Positions 12,822 to 26,261 of a stretch of DNA of 64,000 nt are shown one piece after another; positions within the stretch are counted from its first letter, which is position 1, and each line of letters opens with the position of its first letter. The stretch covers positions 4,433,455 to 4,497,454 of the forward strand of contig NW_006921536.1 in the NCBI RefSeq assembly GCF_000340215.1, in the 5' to 3' direction. Under the pieces are notes generated by a model. The model was not told the origin of the DNA, ran no database searches, and worked only from the letters and a program-made list of their open reading frames with translations. Made by a program: the position numbers and the translations under genes. The stretch is from Pseudocercospora fijiensis CIRAD86. Taxonomy: Eukaryota > Ascomycota > Dothideomycetes > Mycosphaerellales > Mycosphaerellaceae.

Positions 12822-13830
12822 TAAGAGCTATACGGATGTTGTTAGACAAGGCGGCTATAGTACTACTAATACTACTAAAAGCTCGTAAAGATAGGATAGG
12901 CGTTACTAGTAGGTTAGGCAGATACTGTAATCGTTAACGCTGCTTATCCTTAAGTCGTATACGCTATACGCTACCTACAAGGTTGCGGATACGTTGTAGG
13001 TTAAATAGCTCTTTAACTATTAGGCTAGCGAATGTCTTAATACGGGAAAATGTAACGTATATTAAGCCGGCAGAGAAGTCTTTAGGACTAAGCTTTATAA
13101 TAGCCTTCTCGAGAGTAATACCCTAAGCCTTATAGACAGTCAATATATAGGAGATAGTTAAAGGGAACTGCTCTCTCTAGTTATCGTCCTATCTATCGAT
13201 ATTACGGCGTATTCGGAAGATAGGAACAATCTTTCGAGGACCGACGGCAAAGAGCGCTAGTGCGTCTTCTTTAAGTCCCTCGAAGGCAATTAAGAGACAA
13301 AGCGGTAGCTCCTTTCTAAGATTCTTCTCTCGAGCGGACTCCGGCTAGATAGTATCGTATAGTATACCCTGTCTACTATTAACTATACTAAATTCGGTCT
13401 AGAGGTTAGTAAGTAGTATAACCTTATAACCGATAGAGACCTTAAGGGTACTTTTAAGGTTGAAAACGCTCTTAGACGGAACGGTAGCGGTATCTACTCG
13501 ATTATAAGAAGCGGCGATAGGTAGGATAGCATTACCGATATCTCGAAGCTTCTAGTAATTAAGATTATTTACGTCGGCGTTAGTAAAGTAGATACGAGTC
13601 GTATCTTTAAAGCTACGGAGTTTAGCTAGGTCCGTAATATTAGCACGCCGCATTAGTGTTTGCTAGTATAGCATTTAAGCCGTGCCGGTACGAAGCGTAG
13701 AGAGGGCTTCTCGGAATGCGACCTAGTCTAGATTATTACCTTCTTAGCGCATATTAGCCTAGAGCGCGATCGACTTAGTAAACGAATAGTATATAGCTTG
13801 CCTAGAAATCTTATAAGCGCTCTTAGGTAT
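12822..13830 (-). mobile_element. Helitron helicase relic, C-terminal part (separated by the Gypsy insertion)
   Basis: Minus-strand frame with PIF1-type helicase C-terminal motifs. A 'QG-T-L-A' block followed by GL-YV-FSR lies at 13,035-13,140 (motif VI region). Upstream is an N-ADVN-LN box near 13,570-13,610. The frame is cut at 13,830 by the LTR of the Gypsy element and resumes at 20,548, where Walker B and Walker A follow in the correct order. Stops are almost all TAG/TAA as elsewhere in this RIP block. Assignment to Helitrons rather than a cellular Pif1 rests on the Rep domain found further upstream in the same frame. Confidence 0.75.
13826..13830. repeat. Putative 5-bp target-site duplication (left)
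   Basis: GGTAT immediately precedes the 5' LTR and GATAT follows the 3' LTR at 20,548-20,552. One of five positions differs (G/A transition). The duplication lies inside the Helitron helicase frame. Confidence 0.5.
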
Positions 13831-14017
13831 TGTAAAGGGCTACGCCCTAGGTAGAAAGCGCTAGCCTTAGGCATTCGGCCTACGCGACTCTAACCTACTA
13901 CTTAGCGCTTAGCGCACCGCACAAAACTATTCGGATTCACGTAGATAGACTTAGCTCTTTATCGAACCTATTAAGTCTTATATCTAGCATCTACGTACGC
14001 GTTGCTTACCCGTAATA
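13831..14017 (+). repeat. 5' LTR of the chromovirus (187 bp)
   Basis: Starts TGTAAAGGGC and ends CGTAATA. It matches 20,361-20,547 at a constant offset of 6,530 with four differences, at 13,920, 13,993, 14,004 and 14,016. The terminal CA has become TA in this copy. A primer-binding site should start just after 14,017, where TTAGGTTCGATC is seen, but I cannot assign the tRNA. Confidence 0.95.
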
Positions 14018-17000
14018 TTAGGTTCGATCTTTAATATAGGAAACGCTAAGGTTTATTAGGAACCCGAGCAAGATAGCTAGGGGAACGCTGCCCCTACTAT
14101 ACTAGAGATAACTAGGGACGAGATTTATCGTACCTTCGAGAGTCTCTATACTAGATAGTAGACGATAGAAGCCTAGCTGCAAGCTACTCGTTCCGCGCTC
14201 TAATACGCGGAAGCGTCTCGCTAGCCCGGGCCTCCCGAAGCTAGTTTAGTATAAGACTAGTCTACGAACGAGATCCTAAAGGGACTACTAGAAACTCTCT
14301 CGGCTTCCGGCTAAAACGTAACGGCATCCCGCGAGTAGAAACTACTATCGTAGGATAGGAAAGCCGAGTCGTTCCGGGACTACCTACTACGACTAAGAAG
14401 TTCGTACCGAGTTCGTTCCGGGCTAAAACCGAAGCTCTCCGAAGATTACTACTAGGATACCGTATACGATACCCTGCCGGTAAAGGAACGCGCTAGGATG
14501 CGCTACTTCTAGGAAAGAGGAAGCCTTACGAAAGGAAAGGACCCCGAAGCTTTCTTCTAGTAACTCGAGGACGTCTTCGCGGATAGCAACGAAGCTATAA
14601 AGGCGCTAGAGCAACTCTAAGCCCTAAGGCACTCCTAGGGACAACCTTAGTACGACTACTAGCTAGAATTCGACGGCCTCCTACTAAGCGTAGGCGGAGA
14701 CCGTTAGATAGACGATACGAAAATCGGTTATTTAAAGAATACCTTCTCGAACGCGGCTAAGACTTATACTACCGCCGTACTAAAGATTAAGGATTACTAC
14801 CTCTATACGGAGGAGGTCGAGCGGATTATAACGAACCTCGAGTCGATAGATTAGTTTAAATAGGCTGCGAAACGCTAGTAAGAAAGGAAGAAAGAAGTAG
14901 CGAGTCCTACGGTCGTTATTCCCCCCTATACGGCCCCTACGGCGAACCTAAAGGTCGACTCTAATAGAGACGTAGTTATAAATCCCGCTTAAACTAACGC
15001 TTCCTATAGAAAGAACCGCGGAGCCTAACAATCGACAGCGGGGAAACCTAGAGCTAAATAGGTCGACTCTATAGAAAGAGAGAAGCGTAAGGAGAAAAGA
15101 CTCTACTTCCGCTACGGAGTAAGCGGACACCGTATTCGAGATTGCCCGTACGCCCCGCCGGCTTAGCCTACTAAGATTAGTGTCGCCTCCGTATAACCTA
15201 TTCTAGAGGATATAGAAGAATAGTCGGACTTAAGCAGTTCCGACTCGGGAAAAGAGTAACTCCTACTCGTAGTTAGGAGTCGGGAGTAGATAGAGTACGG
15301 GCAAAGAAATAGGAAGAAGTTCAAAAGGATATAAACGGGAATCTTATATATACCGATATAGTCCTCGAAAATAACGTCGGAACTTCTACTCTTATCGACG
15401 AAGGATACTAGTATTACGCTACAATTAATATAGGCCTAGCTAAAGGCCTCGGACTTAGCTATATTAGCCGTAAGTCCCGAGAAGTAAAAGGAGCGTCGGC
15501 GGCAATATAAGACGCGAAAATTGTAGGAGTCGTCGCCTTCTAGATAGAAATTAATAGATTCTAATAAACGGTATACGCTTACGTCGTACCGGGATTAGCT
15601 TTTCCCCTTATCCTAAGGAACCTATAGAAGGCATATAATAAGGTCCGGACTGCGCCTAAAAAACGACGGTACTACTACGGGAGGGCTCGGTATTAGATTA
15701 AAGAAAGGCGCTATTACCGCGAGGTCGATACGAACGGGAATATCGCTATAATTAACGCCGTAAGAAGCCTACTTACCGCGACAATTGCCGAGGACATTAA
15801 AAAGGCCCTAAAGACGAAGGAATATCCGACGATCGAGGAGCTAAAGAAGAAGCTATCCCCGGAGGTTCGCGATATAGCCGCGCTATTTTGTTAAAGGGAA
15901 GCCGATAAGTTAGCGCCCTATCGCCCTAGCATCGACTATACGATAGAACTCTAGGAGAAACTAGACGGATCCTAGCCTTTACTCCCTTAGGGTCCGCTCT
16001 ATAGTATATCGAAACAAGAACTCTTAGTCTTACGGAAGTCGCTAGACGAGCTCCTAAAGAAGGGGTTTATAAAACCGGCGAACTCCGAAGCGGCGGCGCC
16101 CGTACTATTCGTTAAGAAGCCCGGGGGAGGACTACGGTTCTACTACGACTATAGGGCGCTTAACGCTCTAACGAAGTAAGATAGATACCCCCTCCTACTA
16201 ATCCCGGACACTATAAGGAACCTAACGGAGGCCCGGTAGTTAACTAAGGTTAACGTAGTCTCGGCCTTTTATAAGATTAGAATAGTAAAAGGACACGAGT
16301 ATAAGACGGCCTTCCGGACGAGGCTAGGCTTATTTGAATAGCTAGTGTACCCGTTTAGTTTGTCTAGAGCCCCGGCTATATTTTAACGGCACACTAACAC
16401 TCTCCTATAGGAGTATCTAGACGACTTCGCGTCGGTATATATAGACGACGTAGTTATCTACTCGAGCGGGTCGAGGGAAGACTATTTCCGTAAGGTAAGA
16501 GCGGTACTTAAGAAGCTTTAGGATAGAGGCCTTTACCTCGATATTAAAAAGAGCGAATTCGCCTAGAAAAAGATTAAGTACCTAGGATTTATCGTCTACG
16601 CCGACGAAGGAGGAGTGTTAGCCGACCCCGAAAAGGTAGAAGCCGTACGAAAATAGGTAGTACCTAAGACCTAAAAGGAAGTTCGTCGTTTCTTAGGATT
16701 TACGAACTACTACCGTATATTCGTACCGAACTATTCTAAGATCTCCGCGCTATTAACTGCGCTTACTAGTAAGGGAACCCTGTTCGCCTAGGGAGAAGAA
16801 TAGGACAAAGCGTTCGAGACGCTAAAGGATAAATTCTGCCGCGCCCCGGTACTTACCTAGTAGAACCCGTCCCTCCTTACCTTCCTTAAGACGGATTATA
16901 GCGGGTTCGCGATTAGGGGCGCCCTTATCTAAGAAAAGGCGGGAATCCGCCGACCGGTAGGCTTCTTTTCGAAGAAACTAAACAAGGCAGAGATTAATTA

Positions 17001-20000
17001 CGACATCTACGATAAGGAAATACTCGCAGTCGTATCTAGTATTAAGTTTTAGGACTCCGAGCTGAAATTATATAGCCCCTTTACGATTTAGACGGACTAT
17101 AAGAACCTAGAATACTTTATAGTAAAGCGCTAACTATCCGAAAGACAGATCCGATAGTAGGAAGAACTAGCGAAGCACTAGTTTACCCTAGTCTACCGGC
17201 CGGGAATCGAAGCTATCCTACTAGATACCCTATCGAGGAGGGAATAAGATACGTTAGGCTAAGACGATAAGCTTTCGAGGTTCCGGAGATTCTTAGAGCT
17301 AGACCTTTCTCTAAACTAGCCGGAAAACGTCTAGATTTCTAGTACTACTATCCGTAGCTTCCCGCGTATAACGAAGGCGAGCCCGTTATCCCTACTCGCG
17401 AACGAAACGGAGCCCGCGTAGCCTTCGCCGGAAAGCGCTAAACTATTCTAGGACCTAGAGATAAACGATATATAGAAGAGCATTGTCGAGAAAGATACGG
17501 TATACTAGACGGTAGTACGAAAAATCCGTAAGGGAGGCAGAATATTACAACCGGAAATCAAAGTAAAAATTCAGATCGGGGATTATATAATAGACCCTAA
17601 GGGGTTCCTTCGCTACCGCGGCAAGCTCTAGGTTCTAGGAGCCCTAGCGACGACGGAAACCGAATATAAAGATATAGGGGCCGAGGAACTATAGCAGGAT
17701 ATACTACGTACGAAGATTATCTAGTCGATCTACGACTCGCCGCTCTACGGCTATCCCGGCCGGGATTCTACTACTTCTATACTAGGTCGCGACTTTTACT
17801 AGCCGCTATAGTCGAAGCAGGTACGGCAATTCCTACGGAACTGCAACTATTGTAGACGCAATAAGGTATAGAGGGAATACAAACACGGCCTCCTAAAACC
17901 CCTACCGGTACCCGACCGTTTCTTCTAGGAAATCTCGATAGACTTTATAACTAACCTACCGGAGTTAGATAGGAACCGGTATCTATAGGTAATTAAAGAC
18001 CGCCTAAGTAAATAGATCGCCCTTATCGGTACTCCCTCTATAAAAGTAGAGGAATACGCGGTTTTGTTCCTAAAATACTAGGTTAGGCATTACGGACTTC
18101 CTCGTACTATTACTAGCGATAGAGGTACGAATTAGACGAGCACTTTCTAAAGAGAGATATATCGACTACTCGGCGTAAAGTAGAGGTTAAGCTCCGCCTA
18201 CTATCTACAAACCGACGGAGGTCCGGAGCGCGTAAACTAAGACGTATAGGCTTACCTACGGAACTATATTAACTAGATACAGTCCGATTAGAACTAATAG
18301 CTTCTTACGGTAGAACTAGCGTTTAACGGGAGACACTAAGCGGGGTTAGGAATAAGCTCTTTCTTCGCGACTTACGGTTACGAATCTACCTCCCCCGTTG
18401 CGTTAGAGGAGGACCTAGCTATCGATAGACGGCTAACTGCGGCGAAACGGGCGGAGGAGTTCGTAAATAAGATTAAGTAGATCTTAGATCTATACTAAGT
18501 ACAGATAGCGGAAGCCGTATAGAAACAAGAGGACAGCGCGAACAAGACTAGAACTCTAGCGCCGGTATATCGTATCGGCGACAAGGTCTAGCTCGACCTA
18601 AGGAATTACTAGACCGGTAGACTAAAGAAGAGCCTCGACTCGAAGTACGCTAAGTATACGGTAGAAGAGGTGTTGTCGCCTATCTTAGTATAACTCTCGG
18701 GGATACCTAGCAACATTTATCCGGTATTCTATACCGACCTTCTAAGACTTACGAGCCGGGACCCCCTCCTAGGGTAGGTAACCGACGACGAATAGCCGGA
18801 CCCTATCTTAATCGAGACGTATAAAGAGTAGCAGGTCGAAGAAATCCTATACGCCCGAAAAAAGAAGCGGGGCCGAGGGCGAGAAGCACTCGTAAAATAG
18901 AGCGGGTACTATAAACCTACGTAGGAACCCCTAGACTATATCGCGGATACCTCCGCGCTAGACGACTTCGAGGCGAAATATAGACAAATCGAGGAGAACG
19001 ACGGGCCTCTAGGAGATTAGGAGAAGAGAGGAAAACGGAAGAAATAACGCGGTAACCTAGAGTTTTTCCGCGGAATAACGGGTTTATAGATTCTAGGGAC
19101 TTTTGCTAACTTCTAGAGTTTGGATTTTCTTACTAACTTATTAGACTTGGAATTACTAGAACACTAGAGAAGGGAAGTATAATTTAGAGCTAGGAAGAAT
19201 TTTATTTAGGTATTTATAAGTAAGTATCGGGTCTCCGCCCGAAATTAGAAGGTTACCTTAGGACTACAAAAAAAAAATAATATTACATCCGAAACTACCT
19301 AGAAACCCCTAGAAAACCTACGGAAACCTTTACTCCTCTAGCGGACCTAGACGATTGTTACTAAGACGGAGGGCGGTCGGAACGCTACTAAAAAAGAGAG
19401 GTTAGCGAGAGAAAGTCGAAGGGCAGCGAGGAACTTACGTCTAAGTCTATTAAGCTACGATATTAGCGACGGTATTTGTTACTTCCGAGGCGACAGCGCT
19501 AAAACAAATAGTTAGCGAGGGTTTTATCGCGGGGAACGGAGAGTCTTACCTAGACAATAACCTCTACGGCTAGAGAGACTTAAGGGCTTTCTAGGCCTTA
19601 AGAACCTTAAGAAGCTCGGAGTACTTCTCGGCGATATTAGCGCGGGTCGCGCGGGTATAGCTAGCGTAGGCTACGTAGGCTATTTAAGGACTAAATAGTT
19701 AGCGAGAGATTTAATACGGGAATCGCGATAACTTATAGTAGGGCGTAGGCAATTCTCTTACGAGCGCAATTAGCGCAAGCCCTCGAGCTAGCGGGCTTAA
19801 GAAAGGTTAGCGGACCCCGCGACAAATCGGATAGAAACCTTACAGATTAGTCGGCGCAGTCTTCGCCGGAGTTACAGTAGCTAACGCAGTGAATTTAACG
19901 AGCTATCTAGGACAAGTTAATTTTACGAAGGGAACCGAGGAGGAAGGGGAGGGACTTGCGGTATTAGTAATAGTAGTAGTAGTAGTAGTAGAGGTGTATA

Positions 20001-20330
20001 TAAAGAAAAGAGGAAGAAGAAGAAGAAGAGGGAAATATTAATACTTATAGAAAGCGATACGGAAGTAAAGGTCGCGAAAGCAACGGAAGGCGCGAGTATA
20101 AGTAAGGCGCGTTTTAAGAAGGGGTAAACAGGTAAAAGAGCGCGGTTTAGTAGTCGCGAAGAAAGTTACAGCCCTTAAAGCCTAGGATACGGCAACCCCG
20201 ACCGGAAAGTAGCGGAAACCCCGATCGCAAAGGAGGAAACTACGAGCGCGTTACTCTAGAGAAGCTTAGATAAGTGCAGATCTAACGGATAAAGTAATAG
20301 CGATAGAAACTACGGAGGGCTTTCTGTCCC

Positions 20331-20360
20331 CGCTAAGGAAGGGGAGGAGGACGGGGGTAA
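20331..20360 (+). other. Polypurine tract of the chromovirus
   Basis: A nearly pure purine run (AAGGAAGGGGAGGAGGACGG and following Gs) directly precedes the 3' LTR, the expected position for the plus-strand primer. Confidence 0.75.
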
Positions 20361-20547
20361 TGTAAAGGGCTACGCCCTAGGTAGAAAGCGCTAGCCTTAG
20401 GCATTCGGCCTACGCGACTCTAACCTACTACTTAGCGCTTAGCGCACCGTACAAAACTATTCGGATTCACGTAGATAGACTTAGCTCTTTATCGAACCTA
20501 TTAAGTCTTATATCTAGCATCTGCGTACGCGTTACTTACCCGTAACA
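20361..20547 (+). repeat. 3' LTR of the chromovirus (187 bp)
   Basis: Begins TGTAAAGGGC and ends CGTAACA with the canonical TG...CA termini. It is identical in length to the 5' LTR. All four differences between the two are CpA/TpG versus TpA. Confidence 0.95.
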
Positions 20548-23500
20548 GATATCGTATAAAACAATAGCTTTTAGAATACGGGTATTAATTAGCAGAAATC
20601 GCCGAAGATAATAATATTAATCCCTCCGAATACAATATCGTAGTTAAGGCATTATCGAAGCCGCTAATTAAGCATCTAAAGCAAGGTTTAGCTAACTATA
20701 GACTTCTCGTCGACGATAATATATCGTATAGGGCGTAAGAGATTCTCTATACGAGTAAGTCGTATACCTGCTAGGTCTGTTATACCGTCCTTGCCGATGC
20801 GAATAGGCAACTTAAAGGCAGAATAGAGCGTAGAACTATCGATATTAGTAGCGGCGGTACCTATAGGGGCTAGACGAATAACTAGGTTCCCTAGGTAGTT
20901 AGCTACTTTAGTATCCGATTGTAGACGTATACAGATTATCTTAATTAAGAAGGACTTACCGGTTCCGCCTACGCTATCGACGTTTAAAAGCAGCTAAGGC
21001 GGATTGTCTCTAGCTAGGACACTCCTAAAGTAATTAATAACCTCCTTAAATGCCTAGCGCTAGTAGCGATTAAGCTTGTCGAATTGTAAGGTTAACTATA
21101 ACTAAACATCGAGGTTAACTATACTATACGCAAGCTTCTATCGCTACTACTAGTCCTAGGTAGTATCGTAAATATTAGGATGCTTATTAAGATATTTGCT
21201 AATGCGTGTCTCTTAATAGGCGGCCCTATCTAGCTCTCGATTACTAAGATTGTTTAGGTCTTCGTTACGTATACTAGGGTTTAGTAAAGGTCTATAGAGA
21301 GCGTTAAAGTTAGCGGCCTTACCTAGATCCTATACCTATAGATTAATAAAGTTATCGTTATTCCTACGATTAATGTCCTATAAGTAGTCGTAAGGGTAAG
21401 TATAATTCTCTCGATAATAGCGCAGAGCCGCCTCCTATATATAGAATTCGAGGTTAGGCTTATCCGGGAAGTGATACGGCGTCTCCTAAGAACATTACGG
21501 TAGCTAACGGAACGGGTAGTAGTTCCAGATCTTTATACGTTAATAGTGGATATACCCTAGCTTAGCTAGATCGTCGGAATAGCGAGGAAAGTAGTTAATA
21601 AGCCGAGTATCTCTGTTAACGTTAGTAAGACGTCGTAGTACAGTCTTAGCCTAAAGGTTCTAAGTCGTAATATAATCGAATAGAGACATATCCTTAGCTG
21701 CTTCCGGACGCGCAAGGTACTTCTAAATTATAGTCCTACTAGATATACGCCTAGTAGAATTATTGTCTTTAGTATCTGCCTCATCGCCGCCTTAAACAAC
21801 GTTATTATCCTCGTCCTCGTTAACCTAAACATTAACTAGTCCGGTTTGCTTAGCCTACGGTCGATAATCTAATATAATAACCGTTCGGCTTCCCTTTTAT
21901 AGAGGGATATAAAGGTTGAGGTAAGCTACTTCCTACGCAGGCCAATCTCGCTCTATAATTAAGGTATTTAGGAGCTTTGCAACTATAGATAGGAGTAGCT
22001 TATCCTAGTTAATTAGGGGTAGCAAACCCTTTATAATGTTATCGTACGAGCGGCTTTTAACTTCGGTCTTACTATAGTATTTTAGGATGTACTATATAAT
22101 AGTATAGAGAGTAGTATAGGGGGTAATGTCGCAATTTGTACGCTAAGCTATTAATATAAGTCGATTGAAGTAATTAAGGAAGGAATTATTGCAGGCTATA
22201 GTAAATCCTAGGTAGCGATTGTTATACTTATAATTAATATCCGCTTCGGTACGATACTTGCGAGGGAAATAGAAGCGGTAGTATAGCTCTCCGTCTAAGT
22301 CGTCTTTGCGCTTTGCCTAGCAATAGTCGTTATATATATATCTCTAGACTCGATTAATAATATCGGTAAGGTCGGACTAGTTGTTTTTAAGCTTATTAGT
22401 ATTAGCCTAAATAGTAGCGCCCTGTCCGAGATCTCTACCTAGCTTAGGATTTAGTGCGGTAATATATATACCCTATTACCGAGCGAAGGCTTCTCGAGCT
22501 TCCGTAGTATCGATACTAGGCTTAGGAAGGTCGCACTATAAGAAGAAGTAGATATAACAGCTCCTACGGTTCTGCTACTTATATCGATACTAATAATCTA
22601 CGACATTAAACTTTAGTTTTAGAACCTTTTCGAGAAGGTATCTAAAGCGACGAGCAACGTAGGTATTAGCAATATAAGGATGCTTACGTAGATTTTCTCG
22701 TACTATCTTAATACGCTCGTAAGGACCGAGTCGCTTCTACCGCTCGTATCCGGGCATTAAGCGCGCTAGCGAGTCCTATTGTAGGTCCGTAGCGCTTATA
22801 GTACAGAATAGGTCCGGCTTGCCGAGTATACGAACGTAGGTCTTAAGGTTAATACGACGACTATTCTAATATAGACGAGTACTACGAATCTGCCCGCTAA
22901 TACGAACGATAGAGTTAACGAGGCGCTATGCCTCTTTGTCTCTACTGTCTACGGCTAAAGCGGCCTTAATAGTCTCTATAGTAACCTCTATACTATCTTT
23001 CTAGTACTTATTAGAGAAGAACGTAGTAGCTTTTAGTATATAGTAACACATCCCCTTATTAAAGACAAAGTATAGCTAGCGCTTATAACTAGCAAAGCGA
23101 CTATCCTTATACCGTATATAATGCTCGATTGCCTAATTAAATATAATACTACGAGGGCGGGGTTAGTTTAGGTCGCCCTTACCTTATAGTAGCAATGTAG
23201 GGAATGCTATAGCTATTAACGGGTAAGACCGATCGAGTTTATTAATAGGGATCTTGTCGTAGTCTAGTTGCGTAATATAAGAGAGCTAGGGCGGTTACTA
23301 AGGGACAATAGGTAGAGGGTTATCTAAGGGACTAGCAACGCTCTTGCTAGTGCGGCGTCGACGGAGGCGATCCTATAATTAACTAAGTACGCGATACTAT
23401 AGATAGAGATTCGGTATAGCGGCGTAATCGTGTCTAAGGTCTTCGTCTATATCGGGCTCGCTAGCGCCTTAAGTAGGACCTACATCGAAGCTAGGATTAA

Positions 23501-25400
23501 ATGCAGATAGTAGCGGTATAGGTATATAGGGCAGCGGAGTTAGCTAAGCACGAGCTATAGGAGGGACAGGTATCTAGATATAAGTAACACATTTAGCCTT
23601 ATTGCAGAGAGCGGGATTGTACTAATTAATAGGCAGTAGAAGTCCGAGTATAGAGTAGGAAAACTAATTACGAGTAGTCTCGTAATTACTAGTAATACAC
23701 TACTTTAGTTCTACTTCGTAGTTAAGGTCGACAATGCCGTATACGCACTATATACACTTATGCCAAATCTGCTAGTTAGGTAGGAGATTTAAATCGTAGT
23801 ACGACCGCTACTATACACTACGAGGAAAGCTATATCTAGAGCACGTAAACTAAGGGGCTCGAGGCGGTGCATTAGCAATAATAATGCCTCTAGCCTATAT
23901 ACCTGCTTAGACGCTATCTAGCTAGTATAGCGGATAATCTTTTATAGTCGGCTATTACTTATCGTATTCGGCGGATTTAAGCGCGTTCTCGATAGAATCG
24001 TCTTTAGGCAGCTAATTAAGAGCATCTTTATCGATTAGAATCTCTCTATAGTACGGGTTACATTACTTAAGCTAGTTAAGGGCGCTAAGAACCTTTCTAC
24101 GTCGTATACGGAAATCTTTATAGAATTAACGTCGCTTCCGCTCTTAATCGTTGCTCTATTCTTATTCGTTTATATCGCCTTCTTTATCTAGTAGAGGAGA
24201 CAGCTAGGGTTTCTAACGTAGTCGCAGGACAACTAGATCTAGCTCCTATAGTATTCGTAGTAGCTTATAGTATACCGTAATTATATCTTTAAGAAAGTTG
24301 CAAATATAACTACGATATTTCTACTATTGTCCTCGAATATAGAAGACCGACATCTATACGTAGACGCGAGCAATAAGTAGTTCTTTAGCCGTTAACAGAC
24401 CGGAGAGTTCTTCTAGTACGCGACCTAGGTCTATATTGTTAGCATTACTAAATAGAAAGGGGTCCCTAGGCTACATCTTGCTTACGTAGTCGCGATTAAC
24501 GCAACGACTATAGATACCGTTATTCTTAGTAAGATTTATGCTAAACTACGTCTTATAGCATCGCGGATATATATCTAGGCTATCGTCGTCGATTGTATTA
24601 TAGAACTTAGCGAGCAAGGATTTATTAAATGCATTAAGAGCCGGTATAGCCTACTGCTAATCTACATCGACTAATGCTAGCTCTTCGTAAGCGAGGAAAC
24701 GGGCTCTACGGTTAAGGCAGACTCGTACGTAGAGGGAGATAGTACGACGTAGTATATACGATTTAGAGGCTACTTATAAAGAACCTAGGGTCTATTACTA
24801 AGAGCTTAGTTGAGAAGAACTACTAAGTAGAGTAGAAACGTTCTCCTAAGTATCCTACTAGTACGAGCTTGTCGATAGTTACTAAGTCGGTATAGACGGC
24901 AAAGGGGCAGCGTTGCTCTAAAAGCTACTAGTAGTACCTATAGCATTACTAGCACTGCCTATACTACTAGTAGGGCTAGTAGGGCCGCCGGGAGTTGCGT
25001 AAAAGCTAGAGCTAGTATTAAATTTAGGCTAATAAGTATAACAACAGTTAAGCAGTTCTAGACTAGCGGGTCGAAGGAAGCTCTAGTAGTTACTATTATA
25101 GTTCTTAAAGATACACTACTTGTTCTTAGTGCGGAGGTCTTTATCGACTATTATTAGATCGTAATAGACGCACTAGTCCTCGATTTCTCCTCCCTAATCT
25201 TCCTAGGGTCGCGGATGCGAGTATTTAATATACTAGAACTAAGGCTTACTATCGATTTGCTAAGATCGAATACGCTACGTAGGAGTCTAAAGTGTCTAGA
25301 TAGTGCTACTACTCTACGGAGTTATAGAAGCAGTTGCTCCTACGGCTTGCTATATATACGGTCCTAGTATTTAGCGAGCATCGTGCCTAGCCTAACGTAT
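20548..25400 (-). mobile_element. Helitron Rep-helicase relic, N-terminal and central part
   Basis: Minus-strand frame, RIP-mutated. The helicase Walker A GGTGKS is at 20,952-20,969 and a Walker B-like VDEKS box at about 20,695-20,715, both in order with the C-terminal motifs left of the Gypsy insertion. Upstream at about 22,540-22,760 is the Rep region, including an RLMPGYE-like stretch and an NV-DYQYRY stretch that resembles the conserved 'RYEWQ-RG-HIH' Helitron block after CpA loss. Further N-terminal sequence runs to about 25.4 kb without domains I can name. The His residues of the HUH centre are hard to see because CAC/CAT are RIP targets (now TAC/TAT, Tyr). No element ends (5' TC, 3' hairpin-CTRR) were located. 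Confidence 0.75.
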
Positions 25401-26261
25401 AGCTACTATCTATACCTACTAACGAGCTTAAGTATCGGGCGAAGGTTAGCTAAGTAGATAATATAGTCGCACGCTCTAAGCGATAGAAAGCCTAGAAGCC
25501 GGTAGAATCGTCCTAGGAGCTCGTAATAGGGAAGGCTCTAGCAAGGTAGCGGTGCTTGCCGTACGCTTATTAATCTTAGTAATCTGCTACTATCTATATA
25601 TAACTTATATACTATATCCTCGACACTCTATATACCGATTAACCGGCGGTCTATTCTTCTTCTTAATACCTATATACTAAATAGTATCCTTGTCGGTAAA
25701 GCAGTAGTCGTATCGCTAAGTAGGTAGCTACTTACGGTTTGTCGGAAAGGGCTATAGAGGCTGCTAGGAAGGCAGTAGCGGCGGCGGCATATTAGTAGGA
25801 AGGGGCGCCGGAATAGGCGGTATATTTAGCGGAAAGGGCGCTATACTGCTAAGAGGGCGCGCCTAGCTTAGAGGGCGCGCTTAGCTTAGTAGTAGGTTCG
25901 CTTAAGGCTAGTACGAGGTAGGTATGTTATTGTCTCCTAGCGCTATTACTATAAGGAAGACGATCGGGGATATATTAAATCGTTAGTATATAGCTCGAGG
26001 CGTATTAGGAACAGGTAGTATTTGTTTAAGGGAAGGCAAAGGAGAAGGAGAAGGAAAAGGAGAAGCGGAAGCGACGTAAGAACACAAGCGGAAGTAGCGA
26101 AGTAACGCAAGAACGGGGCCTACCGTAGGTATAAAAGTGAATATACCTACTTTTATATATACAGTCCCGTCGGTTACCGGCATCTACGCGTTTGTATATA
26201 GCAATAATATAACCGGGGCAGGATAATCGTTCTATATAAGCGCTATTTAGATTCTATATGC
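25400..26261. other. RIP-mutated spacer, no gene recognised
   Basis: Contains small-scale GGCG/GCGC-rich duplications near 25,790-25,910 and a purine-rich tract at 26,030-26,075. No domain is visible on either strand. A 66-codon minus-strand frame at 25,983-26,183 has low complexity and is not convincing as a gene. Confidence 0.5.

Larger units (their letters stand above)
13831..20547 (+). mobile_element. Gypsy LTR retrotransposon, chromovirus type, full structure, RIP-mutated
   Basis: Complete element with 187-bp LTRs at both ends. In order on the plus strand: gag with a CCHC knuckle (about 15,102-15,150), an aspartic protease-like region (about 15,385-15,450), reverse transcriptase (about 16,020-16,560, intact YIDDVVIYS at 16,438-16,464), and an RNase H region (about 16,840-17,250). 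Then come an integrase zinc-finger region (about 17,830-17,890), the integrase core (about 17,930-18,460, with a SDRGTN box), and a C-terminal chromodomain (about 18,820-18,990, LVKW-type and TWEPL-type motifs). The chromodomain places it in the Metaviridae chromovirus lineage. Many CAG/TGG codons are now TAG. About 1.3 kb between the last coding motif and the 3' LTR has no recognisable domain. The element interrupts a Helitron helicase gene. Confidence 0.92.

Noticed and set aside
14018..14032. Possible tRNA-like TTCGATC sequence after the 5' LTR
   Set aside because: Only a T-arm-like string at the primer-binding-site position; no cloverleaf can be drawn, so not a tRNA gene.
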